Shown in pieces: positions 38,525-53,060 of a stretch of 64,000 nt of DNA (within the stretch, counting starts at the first letter, position 1; each line of letters opens with the position of its first letter). The position numbers and the translations under genes were made by a program. Origin of the DNA: Dimorphilus gyrociliatus (taxonomy: Eukaryota; Annelida; Polychaeta; Dinophilidae); contig CAJFCJ010000027.1 of assembly GCA_904063045.1 (NCBI GenBank), forward strand, positions 498,501 through 562,500, written 5' to 3'. The notes under the pieces are model-generated. The model had not been told where the DNA came from and ran no database searches. It worked only from the letters and a program-made list of their open reading frames with translations.

Positions 38525-41500
38525 TAAGAAACTTTATTACTCTTAAGTAAAAATATTCTACTATAAAATGTTTAAAGAAAAAGAGGGAAATATAAGGAAA
38601 AAGAGGCTTTAAATTCTTCTTTTTTAGTTAATTTAAATATCATAAATAACACTTAAACAATATGTTTTATCAATAACAATCATAGTATTACAAACGGAAG
38701 GAATTATTGCTTATTTGACATATTTTTCTCTAAGTGTTTTTTTTTCAGATTTCAAATGTTCTTAGAAGGATTTTCTTCATTCACATGAAAGTAAGTCAAC
38801 AATAAGTAAGAACTTACTTAATCCGGCAACTTTATGATGAATATTCCCCTAAAGAAACTTTTATGTTTTCGATTTTTGCCTATACGTTTAATCCGAGATT
38901 CTTCCTTGAAGTGTATATAATGCTATGTATATAGAAAATATAAGGCATTTAGATTACGAAAATCGAAAAAAAAAGACTCGAAGGGCCACAAGGTTTCAAC
39001 TTTGGCCATTAGGAAAAGATACCAAAGTATTTTTTCTTAGTATTATATATCAGGAGGGATTATATTTTCTAACATATAGAATTTACAATTCAATGATGTG
39101 TGATGAAATGCAATCGACCGGAAATTGCATGTACAATACAGAATTTTATTTGTTTGGTTATATTTATATTTACATGGTCACAGCCATTGTTTTAATATTC
39201 CTTTCTTGATATTGTTATCCCATATATTTCAATAACTAGAATACTGCTTATTTAAAATGTATTAAAAGTTTATTAAATATGAATATTTCTTCAGTGAAGA
39301 ATATTAATAAATAAGTTAATTTTATTTTAGATAAATAAGAGAAATATAGCAGAAAGAAGAATAGATGTTAATTACATAATTAATTAACTGTTCCATATTT
39401 TATTTTGTTTAAAGAAGACTATATTAAATAAAAGATATATAAACTATTTCAATATTTAAAAAAAATGACACTTATGAAAAATTAAAAATGAATATTTTTA
39501 TAATTTAATTGAGGAATAAAAAACAATGGTAGAAGAAGAATTGTAGATTGTATTAAGTATAACTCCTAACGGAGAATAATAAAAATAATAATCGAGTCAT
39601 TTATTCTTAGTTTGAAGAGGGAAAAAAAGCCTTTTTTTTCAAAATTGTCGAATTTATCTTGAGTATTTAAAGTCCCTGAGGAAAAAACTACAAACTGTAT
39701 ATTTTCACTCTTGTACTATTCTGAGAAAAAATTGGGTTCATTTTTCGTTCAACTCTAAATTAATAATTCTCGGACGACCTTAACCTACTTTATCAAAGGA
39801 TTGATTAAATGTCGTTGATTATGAAAGGTAACCCTATTATTTCTAATGTCATAGTCTAAAGACAGAGCATGAGCTAAAGAGAAAGGGAGACAGACAGATT
39901 AAGTTTAACCGTAATGATCCTAATTACATTATTTCAAGGACTAAACACCATTTTTTTTGTTCTATTCAGCTTTAACATTTAATATTCATAAGGGATGTTT
40001 TAGAAAATTGAGTATTATTAAAAACTCACTTCAAGGACAGATATAAAAAAAGAAAAATCTTATAAATATATAATCATCAAAGACATCCTCCCACATTATC
40101 TTTCTCATTGATTTTTAGGTAGATGAATAAAACATGTTGCTCTTCTGCCAAACGAAAGAAAGAAAGGGGGACAATAGTAAAAAAAAAGTCCAGATGCCAG
40201 AAAAATAAGAGTATTTACAATAGGAAAAGAGAAAGAAAAGGGTTGAAATAAAACGTTGTCGATTCCCTTGAAACCATCGATATTCGCTGAGAGGTTAATT
40301 AATTTGTTCATTTATTCTTCCAGAAAGATAGGAGCAAACGCTATCTTCTAGCTGGAAATAGCTCAAACTGCTAACAATTTCAAATAGTTGAGTAGTTCCT
40401 ATGAAAAATTTTTCTGTATACATATAACCCATATATATTAGTATGTATATAAGATACAATACAGACTGGCTATTAATAGAAAGTAAATATAAAATGTAGT
40501 CGTAAAATTATGGTTTAGAATTGATAAGTTGATATTCTGATAATGTTATAAAGATGTCATTTTCGTTAGAATTTATTAAACTGTTATTGGATTTTATTGT
40601 TTTTCGTAAGGAAAGTTTTTATTTTGTAAAATGATGAAAGTAATAAAATTTAGATATCTTTAACTATTAAAATACTTATCTCAGGAACCTATCTCCTATA
40701 GACACTCAATTTTTTAGATAATGTATTAACGGTTTCCTTAACGTTATCTCAGAAGAGGTAAAATCACCTTCCTCTTATCTCTACAAATCACCATACATGT
40801 TCATACACTTACACTATTTCTTGAAAAAACTATATAGATTCCTTAATGATAAGCTTTTGTTCAAGTTTATGCTCTCTAGGAAGGTTTGCTTGTACTAGCT
40901 TGGGCATTGTTCATTGTATCTAAACATAAATATGTAATGGTTGTTGAAAATCAAAGACTGCCCAGTATATCATATATCTGAGGGTACTTTTCATATAATA
41001 TTTGATATAAAAAGTTAAATATTGATGTATGGTATACAGTAATATCTGTTTTTTAACTATTGCTATGTATGAAAGGAATAGCTTGTCCCAACAACTCTAA
41101 CTATAGATTTCAATCTATAAACGTTTCTGTCATTTAATTTATATAGTAACCTGCTAACTATATAGAATTTCTCCGGTTATTCATGGCTCTCTCTCTCTCT
41201 TTCTCTATTTTAATTGTCAACTGCAAAAGACGAATACAAGAAAAGAAATGGCATAGATTATTTATTGTTATAGTGACACACTTTCTCACATTTGTATACG
41301 TATTACTAGAACTTTTGGAACGTCTAGTATAGCGGTTAAAATTTTAATCCTACGTGTTGGATTTTGAGTATTCTATTTAGTGAATTGATTATCCTAAAAG
41401 GTCTATTATACGGGGCAAGAAAGAAAAATTGATAAATTATAGTATCTTAATAATGTTCAATTTTTTAGATTATATACTGTTGTAGAGTTTAAAATCAAGG

Positions 41501-44500
41501 TCTAAAAAGGGAGCTCTGATATATTAATGAAATAAAATATACTTGATGCTAAAGTTAGATGGATAAAAAGTATTATAGATAAATTTGAAAGATATAGTCG
41601 TTTTAGCGTCTTTATGATCTTTTACTACAGAGATATGTCAATTTCCTTTTAGTTTTACGTTTAGTATAAGATTCATTTATATTTAGTATTTAGGATATAT
41701 AAGAATAATTATTAATATATATATTAGTATATACAGTATATATATATATATATATATGTTAAACTTGATACCAAAAATTCCCTTTTTATATCCATAGAAA
41801 CGAAAAAAAAAACTATTGATTAGTAAACCGATACGTATTATACGACCAGACAAATTTCATTGTTGTCAGCTTATTTCAAAAGTACGATCTCTCTCACGGC
41901 AAACCCGTTTTTTTTATCTATTTTTAGCATTTCCGCTTCCGTTTCACATTAACTTTTTATTTTTATTGGTTAAAGTAACTCTTAAAATATTTGTCTAATA
42001 CTAATATTATTAAACGTTAAATTAGCTCTTTTATTCTCCATTATTGATATTTCAAGTTATATATTTAACCGAATTACGTTGCTATGGTAAAGTTAATTTA
42101 CAGTTGAAATAATAAATCACCTAAAAGAAATCCTTCGTTGACTTGTCCTATTGCACAAGGAGGTTTGAAAGAGAATTGAAGATTTTTAAGTCTTCTTCTC
42201 CTTCGAAATTCAATTTAAAAAAATCTTACCTGTTTTCCTTTCTTCTCTTTCCCTTTCAAATTGTCATTAAAATGTTTCCGTTCTACAAAAACATAGGAAA
42301 TTTTAACTAAAAATACGAAATTCCAATAAATTTTAAATTATATAGACTATCTACAAATATCAATCTATGAATATCTCAATCTGTGATAGCATGTTCATTA
42401 TTACATTAATTTGGCTACTGTTTTCAGTTCGTAGTAATTTGTATGACAAGTATGATAATTAATAATTAAAAATCTATAGTTAATAAACCATCAATTCAAC
42501 TAGGAAGCTATCTATATGTCTTTATAGTTTTCTTCTTTTTCAAACTTTCATCAATTAATAAAAAGTTTTTGGGTAATTTTTGCAACACGAGTTTGTAATT
42601 AAGCACGGATTAAAATTCTTCTCTTTCAAGAATTAAATTTTCATGTTGAAAGAAAAATCGGAAGGTATAGGTAGATGAGAGAGAGAGAGAGAGAGATAGA
42701 CAGAAAGTAAAAAAAAAGCATGCATTAGATAGGGGAGAGAAAGAAAGAAAAAGAGGGGAAAAAAAGAAGAGGAAGATTTATTGCAGTATTATTTCAATCC
42801 AGTTGCCTATCTGTTTCGTGACTGTTTTTGACAAATGTTGCATGGTGGAAAACAAGAGTGTTTATACTACTAGAATAAACTATGGTCTTCTTTATGATTT
42901 TGTTTCTTTTATAATAGTTTTAGTTAATTAAATTCCTTCTATAAAAAGTTTCTTTTTTGTCGCAGATTTTATATTAATATATCTAGTATACAGTATATAA
43001 ATATGTGAATATGTTTATTTATAAAAGTTATGTTATATAATACATTGTATAAACATAGTATGTCAATGAAAAACTACAGGTAACCTTAAAGGGAAAGTTT
43101 ATTTTAAAATAAGGTAACTATTATTATCTTCCTATGAAATTATGCATTATAGTTTTGTTCCCATATCAACTGATGTAATATGAATATATCTATATAATTT
43201 ACAAGTGTTTCGCTATGTTTGTTTAATATAGTTTGAATAGTTTGTTAAGGTCAAACGTTAACTATTTGTAAGGATTGCATAGAATAATTGTTGGTCTCTG
43301 CTTTCCTCTGTTAAATTTCAAACGAATGTATAGATATTTTGTTTTCCCCCTACAACCCTATATCTATGGCTATATCATATCCAGCTGTGCCTTTTAGAAC
43401 AAATATAGGAATTTTCCAATTCGTACGCTTTTTTTTATCGATATATAAAACAAAAACTATAAAATGCTCCAAATTAAAGTGATAAATTCAATTTTTTGAG
43501 TTATTTCTATTGAATATTCAATAGTTTATTTAAAATTTTTCAATTTTTTCAGCATTTTTTAATGAAATAAATATTAGTCAATTTATTCCCCTTTTAGATA
43601 TAAAGCTGGTATCAACTTTTTTTAATACTAATATTATACAGTAGTACTTGTCTCTGATGTCTACATATAGTAAATTTATACATGTAATCTATTTTTAACT
43701 AAATAAACTACTTATTTGTATACAGACTTTTCTATGAAATATTAAGATAATTTTTCTAATAATATTCATTTGAAATGTACGAAAATAATTACATAATTAT
43801 GAAAATTACTGGTTACTCTATCTATTAATGTATCTTGTATCGTACTTTAAACAGTTTAAAAAAAGGCGTTGCAGCCCGAACAAAGTAAAAGTCTTATTCT
43901 AATTTCTCTTTGTAATTTCAATATAATTATTACGATAGTTAAGTACAGTCTTGATAATAAATATGCTAAATTAATAGCGTTTTAGACGTTTCGGAAATGA
44001 AAAATTTTTGTAAATTAATTGAAATACCCAGAGAAATTTGTCAAATCAATTAAATTAAGTCGAACTTTAATTACAGCTTAATTTAGATTTTTTTCCTTTT
44101 CCTTTTTAAAGGTAAGTCAATTATCTCTATCTTTAAGTGCCGAGGTCATATTTTTTAAAATGAAATATCTTAGTAACAAAGAACATTAAAGATTGAAAAT
44201 AATGTTCATTTTATTGATAAAAAGGGGAAAACGTATCAATATATTAATTCAAAGACCATAATAAAAGTAATACTGAATACGTTGCATATACTGTATATAC
44301 AGTATATATATATACATATATAAGTTATTGTCTTATTGCACTCCTAAGGTCAATTAGTTGCAATTTAAATTATCTTTTGTAGATGTTTTGATAATTTCTT
44401 TCATGATTATTAAATGATTATTTCAATATAGTTACAAACTTACTACTCTCTTCTTTTTTATCTTTTCATCTATATCTCTTTTTTTTAACACTATTTTTTC

Positions 44501-45247
44501 TCTTTACATATGTATTTGCATATTGTGTACGATAGGAAAATGGCTGGAAATTAAACAAGAAGATAAAGGATAGTGATTAAGGAAAGTATAAAGTAAATAG
44601 AATGGAAACGATCATTTTTAAACTATTTTCTATTCTCATTTTCTTTTCTAGCTCTTATATTACAAGGCGATGATAAAAGGAAAGTATTATCAGTATCTTA
44701 GGAATAATCTTCATTAACGGTAAACTATAACACTTTTCGCTAAAAAAAAATGAAAAAAAGCCTTCAGGCACTCTTTCTATCTTTTATATAAAGAATATGA
44801 CATAATCTATAAAAAATTTCGTAAGTTAATAATAAATGACATTTTCCTTATCGATATTCGTCCTTTATTAATTATTAATAAAGTTCAAGACAACTTACAG
44901 TTAAAGCTCTAAAGGTATAGATCAATTCTAAAGAGCAAAATGTTACTCTACTCGGAGCTATCTACTTAACAAACAGAAATACCCAGACTCTCCTCTATCA
45001 TGACCAAAAAAATAAAATTTCTATATTTAGATCGGAGATCTCCTTTAAATGCTATATATTCTAGAACCTTCCTTATATCCAATCCGAGTTTAAAAATAGC
45101 AGTCGTTAAAAGTGGAATATTTGAATAGGAGGGGATAAAGATAAAATGGTTCTTTTATTACTATATACTCCGAATGCATCAGCTGAGGCAGCGATTTAAA
45201 ATTAAATAAAATGTAGCAAGAAAGGAAAAATTAGAACGGAAGTTGTT
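38525..45247. other. Gene-free AT-rich spacer
   Basis: I see nothing coding in this 6.7 kb. It carries TA patches (about 41712-41759 and 44285-44323), a GA repeat at about 42678-42698, and short CT tracts near 41190. Open frames such as 38925-39209 and 41816-41998 have random-looking composition. Confidence 0.5.
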
Positions 45248-45361
45248 TAGCCTAAAAGTAATCTCATCGTCTATACTAGACGTCAAAAGAATGGCTGAAA
45301 TTCTCTAGAACCAGTTTGGCTCTTTGACGTCAAGTGGTGTGATGAGATTACTTTTTAGCCA
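45248..45361. repeat. 114-bp imperfect inverted repeat
   Basis: The left arm (about 45249-45290) and right arm (about 45319-45360) are reverse complements with a perfect 11-bp block GTAATCTCATC, a perfect 9-bp block GACGTCAAA, and matching CTAAAA/TTTTAG ends. The centre contains TCTAGA. The right arm holds the palindrome TTGACGTCAA, a CRE. It could be a short non-autonomous element (MITE-like) or a long RNA hairpin. I see no clear target-site duplication. Confidence 0.6.
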
Positions 45362-46072
45362 AAATTTACTTTTTGTACGTTAATAATTCAGAATATTGTA
45401 TACTATAAAATACGACTAAAAGTAGGATGAAAAAATAGGTTAGAATTCTTTAGCTTACTGCATAAGTATGGCATATATGTGTTAGAAATTATCTATTGTC
45501 TCTATTCATTTAAAAGTACCTAAACTATTATCTCTTTTAAATTATGTAATTCAACCTTTTAAGATAATTGAAATTAAAAGTATCCTCTGTCCATCAATTA
45601 TAGTAAGTGCTTATAGTTTGCATTCTACTCAATTTTAGCAAACAAAACCATGACAATTAAAACTTGTATTCTCAAATTTCTATTCGTTTCGGATTATTGT
45701 CAAAATAGTAACCCTAAAGGGAACGAAACATAAATTTAAAATAGAGACATAATAGAGAAGAAAGAGAGCGAATAAATAAATAGATAAATCTAAATATTGG
45801 TACTAAACGTCTTTATATATATTCTGTTTACATATATATTAGTATATATCTATAAATACTGTACATATAGATAGATATATATGTGTGTATATGCATTCTT
45901 ACACATTGTGCAGAATATTACTATTTAAAGTAATAAGAAAACTAATTAAAGAATTTTATAGTTTAGTTTTTGCATTTATACAGTCTATGAAAATAATAAA
46001 AATGGTAAGAAAGCTATAAATACAGTATTTTACAGTAGTAAGGTCTTTTTATTGGTATTCGTTCTTTTGTTT

Positions 46073-46130
<58 letters not shown>

Positions 46131-46570
46131 CCTCTCTCTCTCTCTCTCACACTTATAAAATTCTTTGACAATTACATAACCAAATATAACCTACTAGTCC
46201 ATATAAGTTATATAATAAATTGTATTATTTAGTTTTTATAGCATAATAGAATAATAAATACTGTTGTAGTAAAAAGAAAAAATGTTCATGTTTTCTTCGT
46301 TTCTTCTCTTCATTTCTTTTTTTAACGGTTCTATCATTTTTGTTTGTCGTGATGTTTATTTTCATTAGTCAGTCTTTAACCGTTTGAAAAGTTTTTTAGA
46401 AAATCGCTCTATTTAAAGGCGAAAGAATTTCACGACTTATGGACACGACTCCCATTCTTGATGTATTAATCATTTAATAATATTTTTATTTTATATTTCT
46501 TCATAATTTTTGTTATGTCAGTGATATTTTCAGTTATAATACAATACAATAATCTTTAGCTCCTTTCAAA
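45362..46570. other. AT-rich spacer with CT repeat
   Basis: No gene. It contains TA/TACTG patches (about 45815-45890) and the long CT repeat listed separately. Confidence 0.5.
46077..46148. repeat. Long CT dinucleotide repeat
   Basis: About 72 bp of CT repeat with two small interruptions, the longest CT tract in the window. Confidence 0.95.
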
Positions 46571-46648
46571 ATGGCGAATTATTCGATGTCATTGCCAAGG
46601 AAAAGGAGTGATAGAGAAGGGAATTACCGCCATCTGGCGATAGTTTAA
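46571..46648 (+). other. 25-codon mini-ORF in GC-richer island
   Basis: ATG at 46571 opens MANYSMSLPRKRSDREG and closes with TAA at 46648. An acceptor-like ATCTTTAG ends 11 bases before the ATG. The island also carries a CTCF-like CCGCCATCT (46627-46635). It could be a small peptide gene, a first exon, or simply a regulatory element, and I cannot separate these. Confidence 0.2.
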
Positions 46649-47241
46649 CCATAGGCATCAATATGTACATTGAAGCAGAAAAGAATCTAAACTCTTAATA
46701 GACGGAATAATGGATCAGCAATTTTTGATCTTTAATGAAAAATTTAAGGTTTCTCCATTCTACATACATGAATAAATGACTGGCTTGATTAAGATACAAA
46801 TACGTTATAGTGTATAAATATCCTTTCCATGAGAATATTTATATTTATTCTTATATATATACAGTGTATATATATCTATATATATATATACCAAGTTTAG
46901 CTATATATAGATTAATCACTAGAAGATTTCTACTGAATAATTATATACTCATTCTCCTAAAAAGAAGGATTATTCATGTTAGGCCCAAACATTTCTTTTA
47001 TTTTATCTATAGCAAACCAATAAACGTGGTAGTATTATTCAAGATGTTCTTCACACACAGTATATATATATATGTATATATGTATTTTGAGAATGTTATA
47101 TATGGACATATATACATATACTAATATATATAAAATCAGATAATATGATATATATAAATATATATGTATATGTTTTATACTTGTCTATTTTATATTTTTG
47201 TTTTTTTAATAAAACAATCTAATTCATTAACCGAATAATAA

Positions 47242-47419
47242 TGACGTGAGTTTTTTTGTCTATAAAAAGTGCCTTAATTAATTCTATTTTCGGACGCAGG
47301 ATAACAAACTCGCAGGAAGTGCCTACCAAATTTGGATTTTCTGACGTCAAAGGAAGGCGGAAGTTGAATTTCCATATATAGAAAACTGATGCTTAATGTT
47401 GAAAAATGAACATTTTTTG
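47242..47419 (+). promoter_or_regulatory. Candidate EGR promoter: CRE, ETS and CArG-like sites
   Basis: In order: TGACGTGA (47242-47249), perfect CRE TGACGTCA (47342-47349), two ETS-type GGAAG cores (about 47352-47365, the second as GCGGAAGTT), and a CArG-like CCATATATAG (47372-47381, one mismatch to CC(A/T)6GG). A strong donor TTTTTTG|GTAAGT follows at 47419/47420, then another TGACGTCT at 47537-47544. Vertebrate EGR1 is an immediate-early gene driven by SRF/ETS serum response elements and CREs, so this arrangement 2 kb upstream of EGR is suggestive. The donor would mark a first, possibly non-coding exon spliced to TTATCCATAG at 49392. An alternative is a minus-strand exon covering the same island. 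Confidence 0.4.
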
Positions 47420-47609
47420 GTAAGTATAGATGGATTAAAAAATTCTTTATCATTTTTAGCAAAAAAAGAATTTCTTAATAACCACTTTTGTCTTTAAAAC
47501 AACGAAAACAGTATAACTGCTTAATATTCATTAAAATGACGTCTTTTTAAACTAGGAGCTGGTTGGCTAATGGATGACCTAGTTACAGGTCACAGCGTAA
47601 AAGCTTCAT

Positions 47610-47849
47610 TCATAAAACTTCTTTCGATGCTGGCAGATGTATATGAGAGATGGAAACTTTAAATCCTATATCACCGTTTACTTCTGACTTATCGAGCGTC
47701 TCTTTTGACGCTTTTACATATTCCGAGACGGCACGATTAAATAGTGAATCGAGTGATGAATTGAATACACCAGCTTCAACGGCTTTGGGATACGAAACGA
47801 CATTTTTCTCGGGTGAAAATCCTCTAAAAGGTTGGTATTTTTGCGCCAT
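47610..47849 (-). CDS. Hypothetical 79-residue protein
   Basis: The minus-strand ATG at 47849 opens MAQKYQPFRGFSPEKNVVSY and the frame continues with mixed, protein-like composition to a TGA. The frame stays open upstream of the ATG, but a CACAAAAG|ATG junction suggests the start or a splice acceptor. The antisense frame (47650-47892, Ser/Thr-rich) covers the same bases and looks like its shadow. No domain is recognised. The product is soluble and slightly basic, with no signal peptide. It lies between the candidate EGR promoter and the EGR coding exon, on the opposite strand. Confidence 0.4.
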   Translation of the reverse strand: MAQKYQPFRGFSPEKNVVSYPKAVEAGVFNSSLDSLFNRAVSEYVKASKETLDKSEVNGDIGFKVSISHIHLPASKEVL

Positions 47850-47919
47850 CTTTTGTGTAAACGCTTCAAGTTCAATGACTTCAATCAAATGAAAACAACT
47901 AAGATAGCCGACGAGCAAT

Positions 47920-49282
47920 TTGAAAATCCATATAGAACAATATAAAATTTGGTTAGTAAAGAATTTGATCCAAATTCGATTATCACCGGATTTAGTTTAC
48001 AGGTATATTAGTAATGTTATAAGTCATAATATTATTTAATATAATCATTTTTAGCATAATTTAATAATTCGAATAGGAATTATGCACAGTATTTGCGAAT
48101 GATCTTTACATAATATAATATAGAGTATCCTCGTATTATTTGCCTATTTTCTCGATTTTCCTCTCTCTCTCTCTCTCTCTATCTATCTGTCTATCTATCT
48201 ATCTTTTTTTTTGTTATGTAGACATAGTATATGAGAATTATGTATTAGCAATTAAGTTTACTTTCTCTCTTATCTACAAAAGCTATAAACATACTAATAC
48301 ATAGATGTATATATGTATGTGTGTATGTACACTGTATATACTTGCATATATTAATAAATACAGTATATTGATAGGTATTTATTTATGTCAACCAAAAAAA
48401 ATTTTCCCCATCTGTTTTCTCTTCTCGTTATTTTTCTTCTGTTTTAAAATAGTCTGTTTTTAATCCTTAACAAATTTACATTCCCCTCCTTTCCTACTCT
48501 GTTAACTCTAGTATACTCTTTATTTTTCAATATAAATACAATATACCATACAATAAAGAGAGTATCACAGAGAAAGAGAGAGAGGGAATAAAAAATTTTT
48601 GTCATTTTCTCTTTTTTTCTTACCCTTTTATTTGTGTGTTTGAGTATGGTAGGAAAAGTATAATATAGATAGATAGAGAGACAAAATAAAGGAGAAATAA
48701 AGATAAAAGTATCCGAAAGTTAGGTGAAATTATTTTTTCTATCTAAAAATTCTCTGTATATATTTATATGCCTATTAAACAAAACATAGTCAATATCAAG
48801 GCCCAACTAGATAAATATAAAGACACGTTAATACAAACTATACAATATATAGATTTTGCGTCGCACCTTACCATTCGAGAGAAGCGTAATATGCATTATT
48901 AATCTTAATAGGCAAACATTCATGCTTATGTTTATGCTAACGAGACTGCTTTTTTTTTTAAATATTATACTGCAAGAACTTTATCTTTGAAGAGGAAAAA
49001 CGCAATTAAAATTTGTTCATTAAGAATTTAATAGAATCTTATTAGGTTGTCAGCAATTAATCCAATAAGGAATATGAGGCAGGAATAATAGAAAGAGATT
49101 GTTCAATTTATTAATTCGGTCTAACTTTTAGAGTTTTTATCTAGTGTACAAATATCACTATTCTTTGATCCTCTGTCTTTCCTTTTCTTTAAATATAAAA
49201 CATGAAGGAATGAGAATTATATGACATTTGCTGGATATTTCATGAAACAATAAGCGCACTAGTAATTCGATTTATAAACTTG
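47920..49282. other. Spacer upstream of EGR coding exon
   Basis: No gene seen. It carries a CT/ATCT repeat at about 48164-48205 and TA patches. If the donor at 47420 is used, this is the EGR first intron. Confidence 0.45.
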
Positions 49283-50098
<816 letters not shown>

Positions 50099-50717
50099 AC
50101 GACTGGTTCGTTCAGTTATATTTTTGTGTTCGATTGTTTGTTCCCATTCCGCCCTTTTTCAATTTCTTCATAAGACATACTGAGGGCTGCAAAAATATCG
50201 GTAGTATAACTTTCCAAAATTTATCAAGATACTTAAAATTCCATTTGATCTAGCTCCTATATGGATGCAACATCCTTACAATTCTCTCTCATATTATAAT
50301 GACCATTAACTTTATTTGAAATAAGCCCCAATTTAATATATGCCTATCAGAAAATCTTTTACCATTTTAACAATTCTTTTTTTACCAAAAAGAGAGAATT
50401 TAGTTAAAAAAGGTAACGCTATACTTTATTAAGCGTCTACTTTTTTAAATTTTGCAACATTTTCTGTTTTTTACTTTAACCAGTTTATTTCTTCTTTTTT
50501 TATATATTTTAATACTTTTTACCATTTAAAAATGGTTGATAATTTCTATTTACCCAATGTTTTTTTTCTTCAACCCCGATTTCAAAGAAAGGTATAGAAC
50601 AAACTAAAAAATCCCATTCTTTTGATTTTCAAAGCGAATTTAGATGAAAAAAAACGAATTGTTAATCAATAATAATGATAATGATTATGATGTTGTTGGT
50701 ATCGATGTTGAAAATTG

Positions 50718-50725
<8 letters not shown>

Positions 50726-50757
<32 letters not shown>
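50726..50757. repeat. TA dinucleotide repeat
   Basis: About 16 uninterrupted TA units in the 3' flank of EGR. Confidence 0.95.
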
Positions 50758-50760
<3 letters not shown>

Positions 50761-51194
50761 TAAAAAAAAGAAATTAAATTGGACTTTTAAGAAGATAATA
50801 AAAGAAAAAAGAAAGCAATATTTCTTTTTTCATTCATTCAAGCAAAATCTTTTAAGTTTGCTGTTTTAATTCAACTTTTAAACGATGATGAATTTTCAAC
50901 TGAAAATTTTCTGACAGAACCAAAAAAACAAAAAATTAGAAACGAAACTAGAAAAATTTATGAAAATTAAGAATATTTGAAGAATATTTTTTATACTATC
51001 ATTGTTTTAAAACATAAAATGATAAGATATAAGCATTTAATAAAAAGAAGGAAAAGTAAGAAAGATTTCCATGACCTTATTATATGTAAAAATTTTCAAC
51101 TGCTGTTTTTCCTTGATTTTTCCTGCCCTGCCTTATCAAAACAATTGTTTAAGAGATTTACTGTATCATAAATACATGTATGTATCTATATACA

Positions 51195-51276
51195 ATATAT
51201 ATATATATATTTATATATATATATATGTATATATATATATTTATATATATATATATGTATATATATGTGTGTGTGT
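51195..51276. repeat. TA/GTA compound repeat
   Basis: TA blocks with regularly spaced TTTA and TGTA interruptions: two copies of a roughly 36-bp unit, then a short GT run. Confidence 0.9.
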
Positions 51277-52879
51277 ATATCTGTCTGCACCATGTGCTTT
51301 TATGTAAATAAATATAAAAAACCAACGTAAAACAGGTTTATATGAAATTAAAAGCAGTAGAAGGAGTGAGTTGAATAATGATATCACTCTATATAGCCTT
51401 AATAAATAAGTAGAGAAACCTTCTGTAAATGAAGGGCTTAACTGAAAAATATGAAATGTTTAATTCATATAGATTTTTAATTGAAAATATTAATAGGCAA
51501 AAATAATAAAACTCCATCCAGTACTGTTTCAACAAGGTTTCCAATGCACATAATTTCAATAATATATATATATATATACTATATACAATATGTATAACTA
51601 TAAATATACGCGTTTACCGTATATAATATACTCTATATAGAGAATATTTTTATAAAATATGCCTTTATAACAGAAGCGTCTATTCAAAATAATTTATTTA
51701 ACTCCTATATAAATACTCATATATTTTTTGTGGTTATGTTTCCTTTTAAAGATTTATGATCAACAGCGTAGTTGGACTTTGACAAACAATCTTTACTTTT
51801 GGTCTTATTTTATCCATATTCTGAATATTGTCTTATCTACTTGAGCGTTTCTTTTATGTAAATATTTCATCTAAATCTTATATTACCGGCTAATATCTAA
51901 AACATCAAGTAATATTACACTCTTTGCTCTAAACAGAAGAATGAAGAGTTAAACCTTTACCATACACATTTCTCTTTTAGAAATAGAATTCTTCCAATAT
52001 TGTTGCTTTTTTAAAAATTGTCTCGTAAAATGTCTGTTTTTAATCGATCATTAAAAAGTGAAGGGAAAAAAGTTGATCGAAAGGATTAATAATAAGAAGA
52101 TTATCTCATTAAAGATTTATTTTAAAGCCGTTTTAGGATGAACAAATTAATTGTTTTTAGCTTAGCTAATAGATAACTGAAGAAACGAAAAATACTTAAC
52201 CGACTGTTGTAAAGTGTAAAGTATTCTTACATAACCATAATAGCACTATAATTAAACATATACAATATATATACATATACTGTATATATATATATATATA
52301 TACCGACACTTGTACCATTACATTAAAATATAGACGAATATGCCAGATTTAGCCAACTGCTAAAAACTTGACTTGAGCTGGAAAAGAAAAAAAAACCATT
52401 AGAAGAGAAGTTCTAAGTAGGAGAGGAGCTTTTCCCCGACGAGAGATCATCATTAATTTTTTGACGCGTACTATTTCGTGCTTAGAATCTTATTTAAATA
52501 AAAAAAAAGTAAAAAAAAAACATTTTAGACGCTTCCTCACTGATAGCCGTTTAATTTCAAGTGAAAAAAGATTGATCGGAACAATTATATGCAGTCTATA
52601 ACCTGTTGAAAAGGGACGTTAGCTTTTTTTGCAATTGATTTTTCCCTTTTTGCGAGCTTTATATATATATATATATACCTATATATTTATTTATAAATAG
52701 GGGAAAAACTACTACTATTTTATCGATTTACATCATTTTATACACTGACTTTTTATTTTAATTTGTTTAAGGTGTTTTTAATACAATTTGTCGACCGAAA
52801 ATATCTGTTTAAACAATCTGTTTTTCACATTGCCTGAGATAGTTTCAGGACGATTAATTATCTGTAAACAGGGTCGCTC

Positions 52880-53060
52880 GATGATTAGTAGCGCCCTCTT
52901 CTTTTTTTCACCATTTATGACATTCGGATGACCTTCGAGTTGGCTGCCATATATTTAAGATATCGCTCTTTAACCTATCATATACGCTACTAGACGATTT
53001 CGAGGGCTTGAAATCGATATCATTTCTTCAGAGATATTTGTGTTCCGGTTTGTGAAGATT
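52880..53060. other. GC-richer island with CTCF-like site
   Basis: A perfect minus-strand AGAGGGCGC lies at 52891-52899. To its right, open frames exist on both strands: plus HSDDLRVGCHIFKISLFNL, and minus NDIDFKPSKSSSSVYDRL with a stop near 52917. No family is recognised and no pair of splice sites is decisive, so this may be an exon or a conserved regulatory element. Confidence 0.25.

Larger units (their letters stand above)
50099..52860. other. EGR 3' flank and AT-rich spacer
   Basis: The left part is presumably the EGR 3' untranslated region. No other gene is seen. Frames at 50675, 50977 and 51071 run through TA repeats and are rejected. TACTG-interrupted TA patches occur at about 51564-51600 and 52262-52302. 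Confidence 0.5.

Noticed and set aside
46810-47124. 104-codon Tyr/Ile-rich frame
   Set aside because: TA microsatellite translation.
47274-47462. Minus-strand frame with SENPNLVGTSCEFVILRPK in an alternative phase
   Set aside because: Protein-like, but the same bases hold the CRE/ETS/CArG-like composite and plus-strand frames too; no decisive splice pair, so I left it as regulatory with the coding option open.
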